NCBI RefSeq assembly: GCF_009687845.1
Contig: NZ_BLAD01000047.1
Span: 123,048 to 187,047, forward strand
Source of the DNA: Acrocarpospora corrugata
GTDB lineage: Bacteria > Actinomycetota > Actinomycetes > Streptosporangiales > Streptosporangiaceae
DNA length: 64,000 bases
Direction: 5' to 3'
Shown: piece after piece, positions 17,746 through 26,648 of the stretch
Layout: each line of letters begins with the position of its first letter
Position numbering within the stretch: the stretch's first letter is position 1
Made by a program: the position numbers and the translations under genes
The notes under the pieces: model-generated
Databases searched by the model: none
What the model saw: the letters and a program-made list of their open reading frames with translations, nothing else
What the model was told of the DNA's origin: nothing

Positions 17746-18102
17746 CTAGGGCATGTTGAGCGGGCCGTAGTAACCGCCCAGCTGGTCGCGGTAGCCCGGC
17801 TCCTTGTAGGTCGTCTCGTCGAACTCCGGCGCGGCCTTGATCTCTTCCTTGGTGCGGGCCACGAAGACCTTGCGCTCCTGAGGATCGATCTCGGTGACCG
17901 TGCTGGCCGGGAGGACGACCTTCTTGCCGAAGATCCAGAACCCGGTGTCGACGACGAGGTAGCTGTCACCCACCGAGTCGTTCGACTCATCCACTGAACC
18001 GATCTTGCCGTCGGTGGCTTCCACATCGAAGCCGACGACGTCGAGGCTCTTGGTTCCATCGTGGACGTCGGGACGGTAGGACCACAGGTTCTCGCTCGTC
18101 AT
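17746..18102 (-). CDS. PRC-barrel domain protein
   Basis: A 118-residue cytosolic protein consisting of one PRC-barrel: GFDVEATDGKIGSVDE, SYLVVDTGFWIFGKKVVLPASTVTEID, then VFVARTKEEIKAAPEFDE. The ending KEPGYRDQLGGYYGPLNMP is typical of the actinobacterial stand-alone type. PRC-barrels mediate protein contacts in RNA maturation and photosynthetic assembly; actinobacterial stand-alone copies are often stress-associated, with no defined partner. The ATG at 18102 has AGAGGAGAT upstream. Monocistronic, with its own strong terminator. Confidence 0.88.
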   Translation of the reverse strand: MTSENLWSYRPDVHDGTKSLDVVGFDVEATDGKIGSVDESNDSVGDSYLVVDTGFWIFGKKVVLPASTVTEIDPQERKVFVARTKEEIKAAPEFDETTYKEPGYRDQLGGYYGPLNMP

Positions 18103-18174
18103 AAGGGCATCTCCTCTTTGGTCAGACGATGTCCCTCATCCACTGCCCCGTTCCGGAGAGGTAAACAAAACCGC

Positions 18175-19212
18175 TCACGAATGCCGTGCGGTGCTGAGGC
18201 GGAGCCGGGTCAGTTCGAGTGCGGCCTGGGCGGGGGTCACTTCGAGGCGTTCCGCGGTGTGCAGGAGGTCGTTGACGGTGCCTTCGATGGCCTCGACGCG
18301 GGCGAGTGCGTCGTCGGCGCGATGGAGTTCCGTGGTGAGCGCGTAGATGACCCCGCCCGCGCCGACGACGTAGTCCGGCACCCAGATGATGTCGCGGCGG
18401 TGCAGCAGGTCGGCGACCGCGGGGGTGGCGAGCTGGTTGTTGGCGGGGCCGGCGACGGCGCGGCAGCGCAGCTCCGGGACCACCTGCTCGGTGAGAACTC
18501 CGCCGAGGGCTGCCGGTATCAGAATGTCGACGGCCGCGGTGACGGCCTGCTCGGGGTCGCTCCAGGTCGCGCCGAGTTCCGCGGCCAGCGCGTGTTTGCC
18601 GGGGTCGATGTCGCTCACCAGAAGCTCGGCTCCTTCGGCGGCGAGCAGGCGGGCGAGCCGCTCGCCGACCCGGCCGAGGCCGACCACGGCCAGGCGCCGG
18701 CCGGCCAGGTCCGAGGTGCCGTGGATCCGCCGGCAGACGGCGCGGAGCGCGGCGAGCGTTCCCGTCGCGGTGTGCGGTGAGGAGTCGCCGCTCCCGCCCA
18801 GGTGCGGCGGCTTGCAGAACACGCCGGCGGTGCGTTCCCCGATGACCGCCATGTCCGCCGGTGTGGTTCCGACGTCGGGTCCGGTGGCGTACCGGCCGCC
18901 GGTGGACTCGATGGCCTCGGCGACGTCGTACAGCACGTCGCGGCGGAGGCCGGGATCGAGTGTGATCCCTGCTGGGACGGCGACGACGGTTTTGCCGCCG
19001 CCGTTGGCCAGTCCCGCCATCGCGCACTTGGCGGTCATCCCGGCGGACAGGCGTAACGCGTCGGTGAGACCGTCCCGCCAGTCGGCGTAGTGCCAGAGCC
19101 GGCAGCCGCCGACAGCCTGGCCGAGCGCGGTCGAATGAACGGCGACGATGACCGGCAGGCCCGAGCGCGGCCCGGTGCGGATCACGACCTGTTCGTGGTC
19201 GAGCGTGGACAT
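18175..19212 (-). CDS. Leucine/valine dehydrogenase (Glu/Leu/Phe/Val family)
   Basis: A 345-residue NAD-dependent oxidative deaminase converting branched-chain amino acids to 2-oxoacids. Family features: GGCRLWHYADW, MTAKCAMAGLANGGGKTVV with catalytic lysine K74 (and K62), the GPDVGTTPADM segment, and the Rossmann motif VVGLGRVGERLA. A GPANNQLA segment and CVPDYVVGAGG-like VPDYVVGAGGVIYA follow as in valine and leucine dehydrogenases. Leu versus Val preference cannot be told. The start at 19212 follows GGAGGGACCAGGGC; the in-frame ATG at 19239 would include the ribosome-binding site in the gene. It diverges from an Lrp/AsnC gene that very likely regulates it in response to branched-chain amino acids. 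Confidence 0.9.
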   Translation of the reverse strand: MSTLDHEQVVIRTGPRSGLPVIVAVHSTALGQAVGGCRLWHYADWRDGLTDALRLSAGMTAKCAMAGLANGGGKTVVAVPAGITLDPGLRRDVLYDVAEAIESTGGRYATGPDVGTTPADMAVIGERTAGVFCKPPHLGGSGDSSPHTATGTLAALRAVCRRIHGTSDLAGRRLAVVGLGRVGERLARLLAAEGAELLVSDIDPGKHALAAELGATWSDPEQAVTAAVDILIPAALGGVLTEQVVPELRCRAVAGPANNQLATPAVADLLHRRDIIWVPDYVVGAGGVIYALTTELHRADDALARVEAIEGTVNDLLHTAERLEVTPAQAALELTRLRLSTARHS

Positions 19213-19300
19213 GCCCTGGTCCCTCCAGCTGAGCGGCATCGGAGCTCAAGAATCGGGCAGTTGGCCACCGGACAGGGCACCGATCGAACGAACGGCCGGA

Positions 19301-19795
19301 ATGGCTGGCAAAATGCCGGTCGTGGACGAACTTGATTCGGAGATCATCCGGCTTCTCCAAACAGATGCGCGGCAGTCCAACCGCGAACTGGCCCGCAGGC
19401 TCGGCGTGGCGCCCTCAACCTGCCTGGAACGGGTCAGGGCGCTGACCCGCCGGGGCGTCATCCGCGGTTACCACGCCGACATCGCGCCCGCCGCGCTCAA
19501 CCGCAGCGTCCAGGCCCTGGTCTCCGTGCAGGTACGCCCGCTCAGCCGGGCCGTCATCGACACCTTCAAGGACTCCGCCAACGCCCTGCCCGAAGTGCTC
19601 AGCGTCTTCGTGCTGGCCGGCGGCGACGACTTCCTCCTGCACGTGGCCGTCCAGGACCTCGATCACCTGCACGCGTTCCTGCTGGACCGGCTCAGCAAAC
19701 GCCGTGAGATCGCCGGCTTCCGTACCTCGGTGATCTTCCAGCAGGAACACGACACAGCCCCCTCCAGGCTCCCCTCACCTACCTCGGCTGAGTGA
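19301..19795 (+). CDS. Lrp/AsnC-family regulator of amino-acid catabolism
   Basis: A 164-residue regulator. The HTH domain is VDELDSEIIRLLQTDARQSNRELARRLGVAPSTCLERVRALTRRGVI, and the C-terminal RAM/AsnC domain binds an amino acid (VQVRPLSRAVIDTFKD, VLSVFVLAGGDDFLLHVAV). The start is uncertain between ATG 19301, ATG 19313 and GTG 19322; all precede the HTH and none has a strong ribosome-binding site. The position, divergent from leucine/valine dehydrogenase with an 88-bp gap, is the classic layout of a local regulator. The 3' end overlaps the opposing hydrolase gene by 17 bases. Confidence 0.88.
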   Translation: MAGKMPVVDELDSEIIRLLQTDARQSNRELARRLGVAPSTCLERVRALTRRGVIRGYHADIAPAALNRSVQALVSVQVRPLSRAVIDTFKDSANALPEVLSVFVLAGGDDFLLHVAVQDLDHLHAFLLDRLSKRREIAGFRTSVIFQQEHDTAPSRLPSPTSAE

Positions 19796-20528
19796 CCCCT
19801 TCGCCGAGGTGACGGGTGAAGAACCGCTCCGAACTGGCCAGCTCGAACGCGGGTACGCCCAGGTGGCGGCCGGGGTTGGCGTGCAGCGTCTTCTCCGGGG
19901 AGGCGAAGGCGTCGAACAGGGCCAGGCAGGAGTCGCGCGGCACCAGTTCGTCGTCCCATTGGAGCAGGAACTCGACCGGGACGGTGACCCGGGCCGCCGC
20001 CTCGGCCAGGGTTTCCGCGGCGGCGAGGCCGAGTACGGCGGCGGTGATCCTCGGTTCGGCCGCGGCGAGCGGCACGCCGATCCCGGTGCCCAGGGACAAG
20101 CCCCAGAAGCCCACCGGCCCGCCGGCGTGGCCGGCTTTCTGGAGTGCGTCCAGGGTGGCCTGCCACTCGGGGACGGCCTTCGCCGCGAGCGCGGCGTTGT
20201 GGGTGGCGACCTGCGGGCCGATGGGCTCACCGGCCGAGAGCCGTGCTCTGATGCCCGCCGTGAACTGCTCGTCCTGCTCGGTTCGCGGCCGGTCGCCGTG
20301 CCCCGGCGCGTCGATGGCCGCCACCGCGAAGCCGCAGGCGGTCACGTAACGGTGGGCGCGGGCCACCAGCCCGGGGGCCCGCTTGTGCTGGCCGCCGCCA
20401 TGGGCCAGCAGCACCAAGGGGTGGTTGCCGGTGGCGTCGGCAGGCGACCAGAGCACGCCGGGGATGTCATCGACGGTGAAGGAGAGTTCCGAGACGCCGT
20501 TCGCGGTCGTCTCCGAGGTGAATTCCAT
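19779..20528 (-). CDS. Alpha/beta hydrolase
   Basis: A 249-residue serine hydrolase of the dienelactone-hydrolase-like group. Motifs: LVLLAHGGGQHK oxyanion-hole loop, GFAVAAIDAPGHGDR, nucleophile S145 in GLSLG, an acidic residue in LLQWDDELVPRD, and the histidine in PGRHLG. Members cleave esters or lactones; the substrate is unknown. ATG 20528 is preferred over 20567 because the family start EFTSETT follows; AAAGG lies 11 bases upstream. No co-transcribed neighbour is apparent. Confidence 0.85.
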   Translation of the reverse strand: MEFTSETTANGVSELSFTVDDIPGVLWSPADATGNHPLVLLAHGGGQHKRAPGLVARAHRYVTACGFAVAAIDAPGHGDRPRTEQDEQFTAGIRARLSAGEPIGPQVATHNAALAAKAVPEWQATLDALQKAGHAGGPVGFWGLSLGTGIGVPLAAAEPRITAAVLGLAAAETLAEAAARVTVPVEFLLQWDDELVPRDSCLALFDAFASPEKTLHANPGRHLGVPAFELASSERFFTRHLGEGVTQPR

Positions 20529-20677
20529 AGGTTCGTTGCCTTTCGGGATGCCTGCGGGCGCTCCCAATGGCCACCTATGTCAGATGAACCGGACAGCCCG
20601 GAGAGAGGGAGCACCCAACCTGATACAGCGGTTAATGGGTCTCACCTCCTCGGGCCGATCACGTGCGGGTGACATTA

Positions 20678-21905
20678 TCAGAGGTCGACACTGTCCCGGA
20701 GTTGGGCCGGCTTCAGGAACAGCGCGGCCACCAGCCCGGCGGCTCCGATCGCGGCGGAGATCAGGAAGATGTGGCCGGTCGCGTCGCCGTACGAGGCCCG
20801 GACGATGGTCGCCACCGGCTCCGGCAGCGCGGCCACGTTGAGCGAGCCGCCGCCCGACCCGGAAACCGGGAGGCCGGCCTTGCCCAGGCCCTCGGCGATG
20901 CTCGCGGTAACCCGGTTGGCCAGCACCGCGCCCAGCACCGACACCCCGATGGTGCCGCCCAGCGAGCGGAAGAACGTGATCGTCCCGCTGGCCGCGCCGA
21001 GTTCGCGCAGCGGCACGGTGTTCTGGATGGCCAGCACGAGGTTCTGCATCGACATGCCGACCCCGACGCCGATCAGGATCATCCCGCCGGACACCAGCGG
21101 CAGCGGGGTCTCGTGGTCCAGCGTGGACAGCACCAGGAACCCGGCCACCAGCACGGCCGCCCCGGTCACGATGTACGGCTTGACCCGCCCGCTGCGCGAC
21201 ACCAGCCGCCCCGAGATCGTCGAGGAGAACAGCACGCCGACCATCAGCGGGATCGTCAGCAGCCCCGCCTCGGTGGGGCTGTAGCCGCGCCCGATCTGGA
21301 AGTACTGCCCGAGGAAGACCGAGCCGCCGAACATGGCCATGCCGACCGCGAAGCTGGCCAGGATCGCCAGGGCCGCGGTGCGCCGCCGGATGACGTGCAG
21401 CGGCACGACGGGTTCCGCGACCCGCGACTCCACCCAGGCGGCCAGGGCCAGGATCGCCGCGCCGCCGCCGGCCATCGCGGCGGTCTGCCAGGACGCCCAG
21501 TCGAAGGAGTTGCCGACGAACGTCACCCAGATCAGCAGCACGCTCACGCCGGCCGCGATCAGCGTCGCGCCCACGTAGTCGACCTTGGTGTCCGGCCGCC
21601 GGACGGTCACCACGTGCAGTGTCTTCTGCAGCAGCGCGAACGCCGCGATGGTGAACGGCACCGCGATGAAGAAGCACCAGCGCCAGCCCAGCCACGAGGT
21701 GTCGGCGATGAGCCCGCCGAGCAGCGGCCCGGCGACGGTGGCAAGGGCCATCACGCCGCCCAGGTAGCCGTTGTACCTGCCGCGCTCCTTCGGGCTGATC
21801 ATCGCCCCGATCACGACCTGGACCAGCACCTGCAGCGCGCCCATGCCGAGCCCCTGCACCGCGCGGAACGCGATGAGCTGACCGGTGTTCTGGGCGAACC
21901 CGCAG
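20678..21905 (-). pseudogene. DHA2-family MFS drug exporter, 5' end deleted
   Basis: About 410 residues of a 14-helix drug:H+ antiporter of the EmrB/QacA type: GFAQNTGQLIAFRAVQGLGMG (helix 4 and motif C region), SPKERGRYNGYLGG, PLLGGLIADTSWLGWRWCF, and the remaining helices to a normal C-terminus. The first 85-90 residues (helices 1-3) are gone. Upstream of the codons for CGFAQN the frame reads unrelated sequence, because at 21904-21906 the DNA switches into the interior of a TetR gene on the other strand. There is no promoter or start codon, so it should not make an exporter. An assembly join is an alternative explanation. Confidence 0.75.
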
Positions 21906-22427
21906 CTGCGCCTGGCCGTCGAGCACGGCCTGGACGGCGTCACCGTCGAGGCCATCGCCGACGCGGCCAACATCTCGCGCCGGACGTTCTCCAACTACTT
22001 CGCCAGCAAGGAAGACGCCGTCCTGTACGGCGAGCAGCAGCGCATCCAGGCCCTCGTCCAGCGCCTGCGCGCCCGCCCCGGCACCGAATCCGCCTGGACC
22101 GCCCTGCGCGGCGCGATCGGCGACTTCCTGCACGACCTCGGCGAACCCCAGCGCGACTGGGTCGCCCGCACCCGCCTGGCCCGCCGGCACCCCAGCCTGC
22201 TGGCCAGGCAGCTGGCCGACCACGCGGGCCTGGAACGCGAGCTCGCCCACGCCATCGCCGAACGCGACGGCGGCGCCGACGCCGACCTGCGCCCGCGCGT
22301 GATGGCCGCCGCCTTCCTGGCCGCGCTGCGCGTCTCAACGCACGTCTGGGTCGAGGAGAGCCAGTCCCGCCCGCTGAGCGAGATCATGTCCGCCGCCCTG
22401 GACGAGATCTCGGGCGCCTTCCGCTGA
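21906..22427 (+). pseudogene. TetR-family regulator, 5' end deleted
   Basis: Coding begins abruptly with LRLAVEHGLDGVTVEAIADAANISRRTFSNYFASKEDAV, the middle of a TetR DNA-binding domain; helix 1 and the start codon (about 20-25 residues) are missing. The ligand domain then runs normally to EEISGAFR-like DEISGAFR. Before 21906 the sequence belongs to the opposite-strand MFS gene. TetR-MFS divergent pairs are common efflux modules, so one deletion that removed both starts and the shared promoter/operator explains the arrangement. A spurious ATG at 21885 keeps the frame open but leaves an incomplete HTH. Confidence 0.75.
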
Positions 22428-22431
22428 CCGC

Positions 22432-23814
22432 TCAGACCAGGATCGGCCCCGCCGGCAGGTGCCGGCCACGCGGCGTCGGGTCGAGCAGGACGTCGTCGTG
22501 GACGACGACCCGTCCGCCGACCAGCACGGTTCGCGGGCGGCCGGTGAGAAGCATGCCCTCGTACGGGGTGTAGTCGGTGGCCATGTGGAGTGCGTCGCTG
22601 GTCACCTGCCACTGCGCGGCCGGGTCCCAGATCGCGAGGTCGGCGTCGGCGCCGGGCATCAGGGTGCCCTTGCGGGGGTACAGGCCGTTGGCGCGGGCGG
22701 GGTTGGCCGAGGTCAGGGCGACGAAACGGCTGGCAGGCAGGCCGCCGCCCGCGACGTACGCGGAGAAGATCACGGGGAGGCGGGTCTCGACGCCGGGCAG
22801 GCCGTTGGGCATGGCCCGGACGTCGGTCCGGCGGGAGCGTTTCTGGGCCAGGTCGTAGCAACAGTGGTCGCTGCCGATCGTGGTGATCTCGCCGGTGAAC
22901 AGGTGGCGGGAGAGTGCGTCCACGGCCGGGCGCGGGCGTAGCGGCGGGCAGCAGACGAAGCGTTCCGGGGCGGCTCCGCCGTACCGGGTGTCGTCGAGGA
23001 TCAGATGGTGGGCGACCGACTCGGAGAAGGCGCGCACGCCGCGGCGGCGGGCCGCCGCCACCAGCTCGACGGCTTCGGCGGTCGACTGGTGCACGAAGTA
23101 GACGGGGGCGCGCAGCGACTCGGCGATGGCCAGCACCTCGGCCACGGACGCGGTCTCAGCCAGTTCCGGGCGGGTGGCCGCCATGTGCTCGGCGCCGATC
23201 GCGCCGTCGGCCGCGCAGCGGGTCTGGGCGTCCTCGATGAGGTGGTCGGCCTCGCAGTGGATCACCACCATGCCGCCGAGGTCGCGCAGCGTCTTCATGG
23301 TGCGCAGGATGGTGTCCTCGTTCGCCATCGTCTCGCCGCGGTAGGTGGTGAACATCTTCACCGTGGCGACGCCGTCGGCGACCAGCGCGCCGAGCTGGCC
23401 GGGCACGGTCTCGTCCCACTCGGTCACGCAGGCGTGCAGCGCGCTGTCGCAGAGGCCCTGCCCGGCCTTGGCCCGCTGGGTGTAGGCCACGTCGGCGGGG
23501 TTCTCGCCGGGGCGCGGGATGGCGAAGTCGACGATCGTGGTGGTGCCGCCGAACACGGCCGCCGTCGTGCACTGCGCGTAGTCGTCGAGTGAGGTGAACT
23601 CGCCGGAGGTGAAGCCGACGTGGCAGTGCGGGTCCACGCCGCCGGGCAGGACCAGCAGCCCGGCCGCGTCGATCTCGGTGACGCCGCGCGGCGCGGGGGT
23701 GCCGGGCACGGCGAGGGCGGTCACCCGGCCTTCGGCGATGAACACGTCGGCGGGCGCGGACCAGCCCGCCTCGACCACCGTGCCGCCGCGCACCACGGTC
23801 TCGGCCCGGATCAT
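22432..23814 (-). CDS. D-hydantoinase/dihydropyrimidinase
   Basis: A 460-residue cyclic amidohydrolase that opens five- or six-membered cyclic diamides (hydantoins, dihydropyrimidines) to N-carbamoyl amino acids. The binuclear metal site is complete: H63 and H65 in DPHCH, the carboxylated lysine K152 in VKMFTTY, H185 in VIHCEA, H241 in FVHQST and D315 in GSDHCC. It is the last gene of a 14-gene operon and its start overlaps the preceding stop by four bases. Loop residues that set side-chain preference cannot be read by eye, so hydantoin versus dihydropyrimidine or another lactam is open. The partner N-carbamoyl hydrolase is not in this operon but an M20 candidate lies at 48.96 kb. Confidence 0.9.
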   Translation of the reverse strand: MIRAETVVRGGTVVEAGWSAPADVFIAEGRVTALAVPGTPAPRGVTEIDAAGLLVLPGGVDPHCHVGFTSGEFTSLDDYAQCTTAAVFGGTTTIVDFAIPRPGENPADVAYTQRAKAGQGLCDSALHACVTEWDETVPGQLGALVADGVATVKMFTTYRGETMANEDTILRTMKTLRDLGGMVVIHCEADHLIEDAQTRCAADGAIGAEHMAATRPELAETASVAEVLAIAESLRAPVYFVHQSTAEAVELVAAARRRGVRAFSESVAHHLILDDTRYGGAAPERFVCCPPLRPRPAVDALSRHLFTGEITTIGSDHCCYDLAQKRSRRTDVRAMPNGLPGVETRLPVIFSAYVAGGGLPASRFVALTSANPARANGLYPRKGTLMPGADADLAIWDPAAQWQVTSDALHMATDYTPYEGMLLTGRPRTVLVGGRVVVHDDVLLDPTPRGRHLPAGPILV

Positions 23815-24188
23815 CGCGCGCTCGCGGTCAGATGCGCGCGCCAGCCGCCGGCCGCGCTGATGTCGGTCACCCCGGGCCAGGTCAGCGTCTCCTCGCGCAT
23901 CCGCATGGACAGGCAGCCGGAGCCGTCGGCCAGTTCGATCACCGTCAGTTCCAGTTCGGGCGGTTCGCGGGGCAGCAGGTGCTCGCGCAGGATCTCGTAG
24001 GTCACCTCGTACACCTCGCCGGGGACGGCCACGCCGTCGGCGACCGGGTAGAGGCCGGGGAACTCGTCCCGTACCGAATAGAACCGGTAGCGGGGGGCGG
24101 TCTCGGCGGGGCCGAGGAAGCGTGCGCCGCTCAGGGCGGTGTTCAGGCTGCCTCCGGACATCGCCTGCCCGTTCACGAACATTCTCAT
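23811..24188 (-). CDS. Free-standing allophanate-hydrolase C-terminal-like protein
   Basis: A 125-residue protein matching the gamma-glutamylcyclotransferase-like fold that forms the C-terminal domain of allophanate hydrolase (AtzF): start MRMFVNGQAMSGGSLN, PRYRFYSVRDEFPGLYPV, GEVYEVTYEILREHLLPREPPELELTVIEL, and a MRMREE tail. In full enzymes this domain is thought to decarboxylate the N-carboxycarbamate left by the amidase half. No amidase domain is present here or next door. Its four-base overlaps with the ABC ATPase gene and the hydantoinase gene imply that it acts in the same pathway, perhaps on a carbamate or N-carboxy product. That role is inferred. Confidence 0.75.
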   Translation of the reverse strand: MRMFVNGQAMSGGSLNTALSGARFLGPAETAPRYRFYSVRDEFPGLYPVADGVAVPGEVYEVTYEILREHLLPREPPELELTVIELADGSGCLSMRMREETLTWPGVTDISAAGGWRAHLTASAR

Positions 24189-25003
24189 GGGTGGCTCCCT
24201 CGATCGGTGGTGCGGCGGGCCCGTTCGACCGCCGGGTCAGGTACGGGCACGGCGTCCAGCAGTGACCTGGTGTACGGGTGCCGCGGATTCCCGTACACCT
24301 CCGCCCGGGTGCCGATCTCGACCAGGGAGCCCTGCTCCATGACCGCGACCCGGTCGCACAGGTAGTAGACGACCGCGAGGTCGTGCGCGATGAACAGGAT
24401 CGACAGGTCCAGCCGCTGCCGAAGGTCGCGCAGCAGGTTGAGCACCTGCGCCTGCACCGAGACGTCCAGCGAGGAGACCGGCTCGTCGCAGATGAGCAGC
24501 CGGGGCCGCACGGCCAGCGCCCGCGCGATGGAGATACGCTGCCGCTGCCCGCCGGAGAAGGACCGGGGGTGGCGGTCCAGGTGCTCGGCCGACAGGCCCA
24601 CCGTCTCCAGCAGGTCGGCGGCCCGCCGCCGGCGCTGCCGCCGGTCGGGTTCGAGCCCGTGCACGGCGAGCGGCTCCTCGATCAGCGCGGCCACGGTCAT
24701 CCGCGGGTTCAGCGACGAGTACGGATCCTGGAAGACCATCTGCATGTCGCGCCGGAGCGCCCGCAGCTCGCGGCCTCCGGCGGCGAGCACGTCGCGCCCG
24801 CCCAGGGTGATCCGCCCGGCGTCGGGTTCGGTCAGCCGGGCGACGCAGCGCGCGGTGGTCGACTTGCCGGAGCCGGACTCGCCGACCAGGCCGAGCACTT
24901 CGCCGGGCGCGACCTCGAAGGAGACGCCGGACAGCACCCGGCGCCCGGCGAAGCTCTTGGTCAGGTTCTCCACCCGCAGCAGTGGCTCGGTCGGCTCTGT
25001 CAC
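24185..25003 (-). CDS. ABC importer ATPase (OppF/DppF type)
   Basis: A 272-residue ATP-binding subunit. Walker A GESGSGKST, Q-loop MVFQDPYSSLNPRM, signature SFSGGQRQR, Walker B RLLICDEPVSSLDV and the switch histidine in FIAHDLAVV are intact, and the C-terminal part has the HPYTRSLLDAVPVPDP segment of the oligopeptide-transporter subfamily. It pairs with the adjacent second ATPase to energise the permeases encoded upstream in the operon. Start and stop overlap neighbouring genes by four bases. Confidence 0.93.
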   Translation of the reverse strand: MTEPTEPLLRVENLTKSFAGRRVLSGVSFEVAPGEVLGLVGESGSGKSTTARCVARLTEPDAGRITLGGRDVLAAGGRELRALRRDMQMVFQDPYSSLNPRMTVAALIEEPLAVHGLEPDRRQRRRRAADLLETVGLSAEHLDRHPRSFSGGQRQRISIARALAVRPRLLICDEPVSSLDVSVQAQVLNLLRDLRQRLDLSILFIAHDLAVVYYLCDRVAVMEQGSLVEIGTRAEVYGNPRHPYTRSLLDAVPVPDPAVERARRTTDRGSHP

Positions 25004-25827
25004 TGTCCGCCCTCCTTGATGGTGACCAGCGGGCGGGTGTGGTCGCCGCCGATTCTGGGAACGGCGGCCAGCAGCGCCCTGGTGTACTCGTGCCTGGGGC
25101 TGCGGTAGATGTCGTCGACCGGGCCCGTCTCCACCGCCCGGCCGTGCCGCATGACCACGGCCCGGTCGGCGAAGCCGGCCACGATGCCGAGGTCGTGGGT
25201 GATCAGCAGGACGGCCATGTCGCGCTCGTCGGTCAGCTCGTGCAGCAGTTCGAGCACCCGCGCCTGGACGCGCACGTCCAGGGAGGTGGTCGGCTCGTCG
25301 GCGATGAGCAGGTCGGGGTCGGCGATGACCGCGATGGCGATGACGACGCGCTGCCGCATGCCGCCGGAGAACTGGTGGGGATAGTCGTCGAAGCGGCGCT
25401 CGGCGTCGCGGACGCCCAGGCGGGCCAGGAGTTCGACGCCGCGCCGCCTGGCGGCCTTCTTGGGCACGCCCCTGATGACCAGCGGCTGGGTGATCTGCCA
25501 GCCGATCGTCATGACGGGGTTGAGCGCGGCCAGCGGATCCTGGAACACCAGGCCGATGCGGGCGCCGCGGACGGCACGCATCCGGCGGGGCGGCAGCGTG
25601 AGCAGGTCGGCGCCGTCGAGTTCGACCCGCCCGCTCAGCGTGGCGTCGGTGTCGAGCCGCAGGATGGCGCGGGCGGTGACGGACTTGCCGGAGCCGGACT
25701 CGCCGACCAGGGCGAGCTTCTCGCCCCGCGCCAGGTCGAGATCGACGCCGTGGACGACCTGCACCGGACCCGCGGGCCCCGGATAGGACGCCCGCAGGTC
25801 CCGGACGGACAGCAGAGCGGACGTCAT
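25000..25827 (-). CDS. ABC importer ATPase (OppD/DppD type)
   Basis: A 275-residue ATP-binding subunit: Walker A GESGSGKSV, Q-loop LVFQDPLAALNPVM, signature QFSGGMRQRV, Walker B DLLIADEPTTSLDV, switch LLITHDLGIVAG. The tail is RHEYTRALLAAVPRIGG. OppD-type members often carry an iron-sulfur cysteine cluster near the C-terminus; I see none here. ATG 25827 overlaps the permease stop by four bases. Confidence 0.92.
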   Translation of the reverse strand: MTSALLSVRDLRASYPGPAGPVQVVHGVDLDLARGEKLALVGESGSGKSVTARAILRLDTDATLSGRVELDGADLLTLPPRRMRAVRGARIGLVFQDPLAALNPVMTIGWQITQPLVIRGVPKKAARRRGVELLARLGVRDAERRFDDYPHQFSGGMRQRVVIAIAVIADPDLLIADEPTTSLDVRVQARVLELLHELTDERDMAVLLITHDLGIVAGFADRAVVMRHGRAVETGPVDDIYRSPRHEYTRALLAAVPRIGGDHTRPLVTIKEGGQ

Positions 25828-26648
25828 CGGACCCCCTCCCGGATGGTCGGGTCGTTGCGTACCCGCAGCCAGTCGCCCACCAGGTTGAAGGCGACGGCGG
25901 TGAGCATGATGGCCAGGCCGGGGAAGGCCACCGCCCACCAGCCGTTGGTGAGGTTGTTGGCGGCCGCGGCGATCATGGCTCCCCATTCGGCCGACGGCAC
26001 CTGCGCGCCCACCCCGACGAAGGACAAGCCGGAGATGACCAGCATCACGGCGGAGACGTCCAGCGTGGTCTGGACGTAGAGGCTGTTCAGGGCGTTGGGC
26101 AGGATGTGCCGGAAGACGAGCCTGGCCCGGGAGACGCCGAGCGTGCGGGCCGCGTCCACGTACTCGGCGTCCTTGACCTCGCGGACCAGGGTGCGGACCA
26201 GCCTGGCGTAGCCGGGCCACCAGGTCAGGGCCAGGGCGACGACCGCCGACCGCAGGCCGGAGCCGAGCGCGGCGGCGAGGCCGAGGGCGAGGATGATCGA
26301 GGGCAGCGACAGGCCGATGTCGGTGATCCGCATCAGCACCTCGTCCAGCGCCTTGCCGCCGAGCGCGGCGACCGTGCCGACCAGGGTGCCGATCAGGGTG
26401 GCGGCGGCGATCACGATCACGGTGGCGGGCAGGGTGACCTGGGCGCCGTACAGGATCCGGCTGAGCACGTCGCGCCCGTTGACGTCGGTGCCGAACCAGT
26501 GCGCGGCCGAGGGGCCCTGCAGCGCGTCGGCCAGGTCGACGGCGTAGGGGTCGTGGGGAGCGAGCAGCGGGCCCACCACGGCGAGCGCCACCATCAGGGC
26601 GGCGACCGCCAGGGCGATCCGGTCGACCGCCATGATCCGGCGCGTCAT
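25824..26648 (-). CDS. ABC importer permease (DppC type)
   Basis: A 274-residue inner-membrane permease with about six helices. The N-terminal part has LLAPHDPYAVDLADALQGPSAAHWFGTDVNGRDVLSR, the hallmark of the OppC/DppC family, and the cytoplasmic EAA loop is EYVDAARTLGVSRARLVFRHILPN. It forms a heterodimer with the DppB-type protein encoded next. The ATG at 26648 overlaps the previous stop (ATGA); MAVDR at 26633 is a less likely start. Confidence 0.92.
   Translation of the reverse strand: MTRRIMAVDRIALAVAALMVALAVVGPLLAPHDPYAVDLADALQGPSAAHWFGTDVNGRDVLSRILYGAQVTLPATVIVIAAATLIGTLVGTVAALGGKALDEVLMRITDIGLSLPSIILALGLAAALGSGLRSAVVALALTWWPGYARLVRTLVREVKDAEYVDAARTLGVSRARLVFRHILPNALNSLYVQTTLDVSAVMLVISGLSFVGVGAQVPSAEWGAMIAAAANNLTNGWWAVAFPGLAIMLTAVAFNLVGDWLRVRNDPTIREGVR

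Noticed and set aside
20663..22573. A 636-codon plus-strand frame across the MFS/TetR junction
   Set aside because: Antisense of the MFS gene and an out-of-frame reading of TetR, with no ribosome-binding site or recognisable domain.
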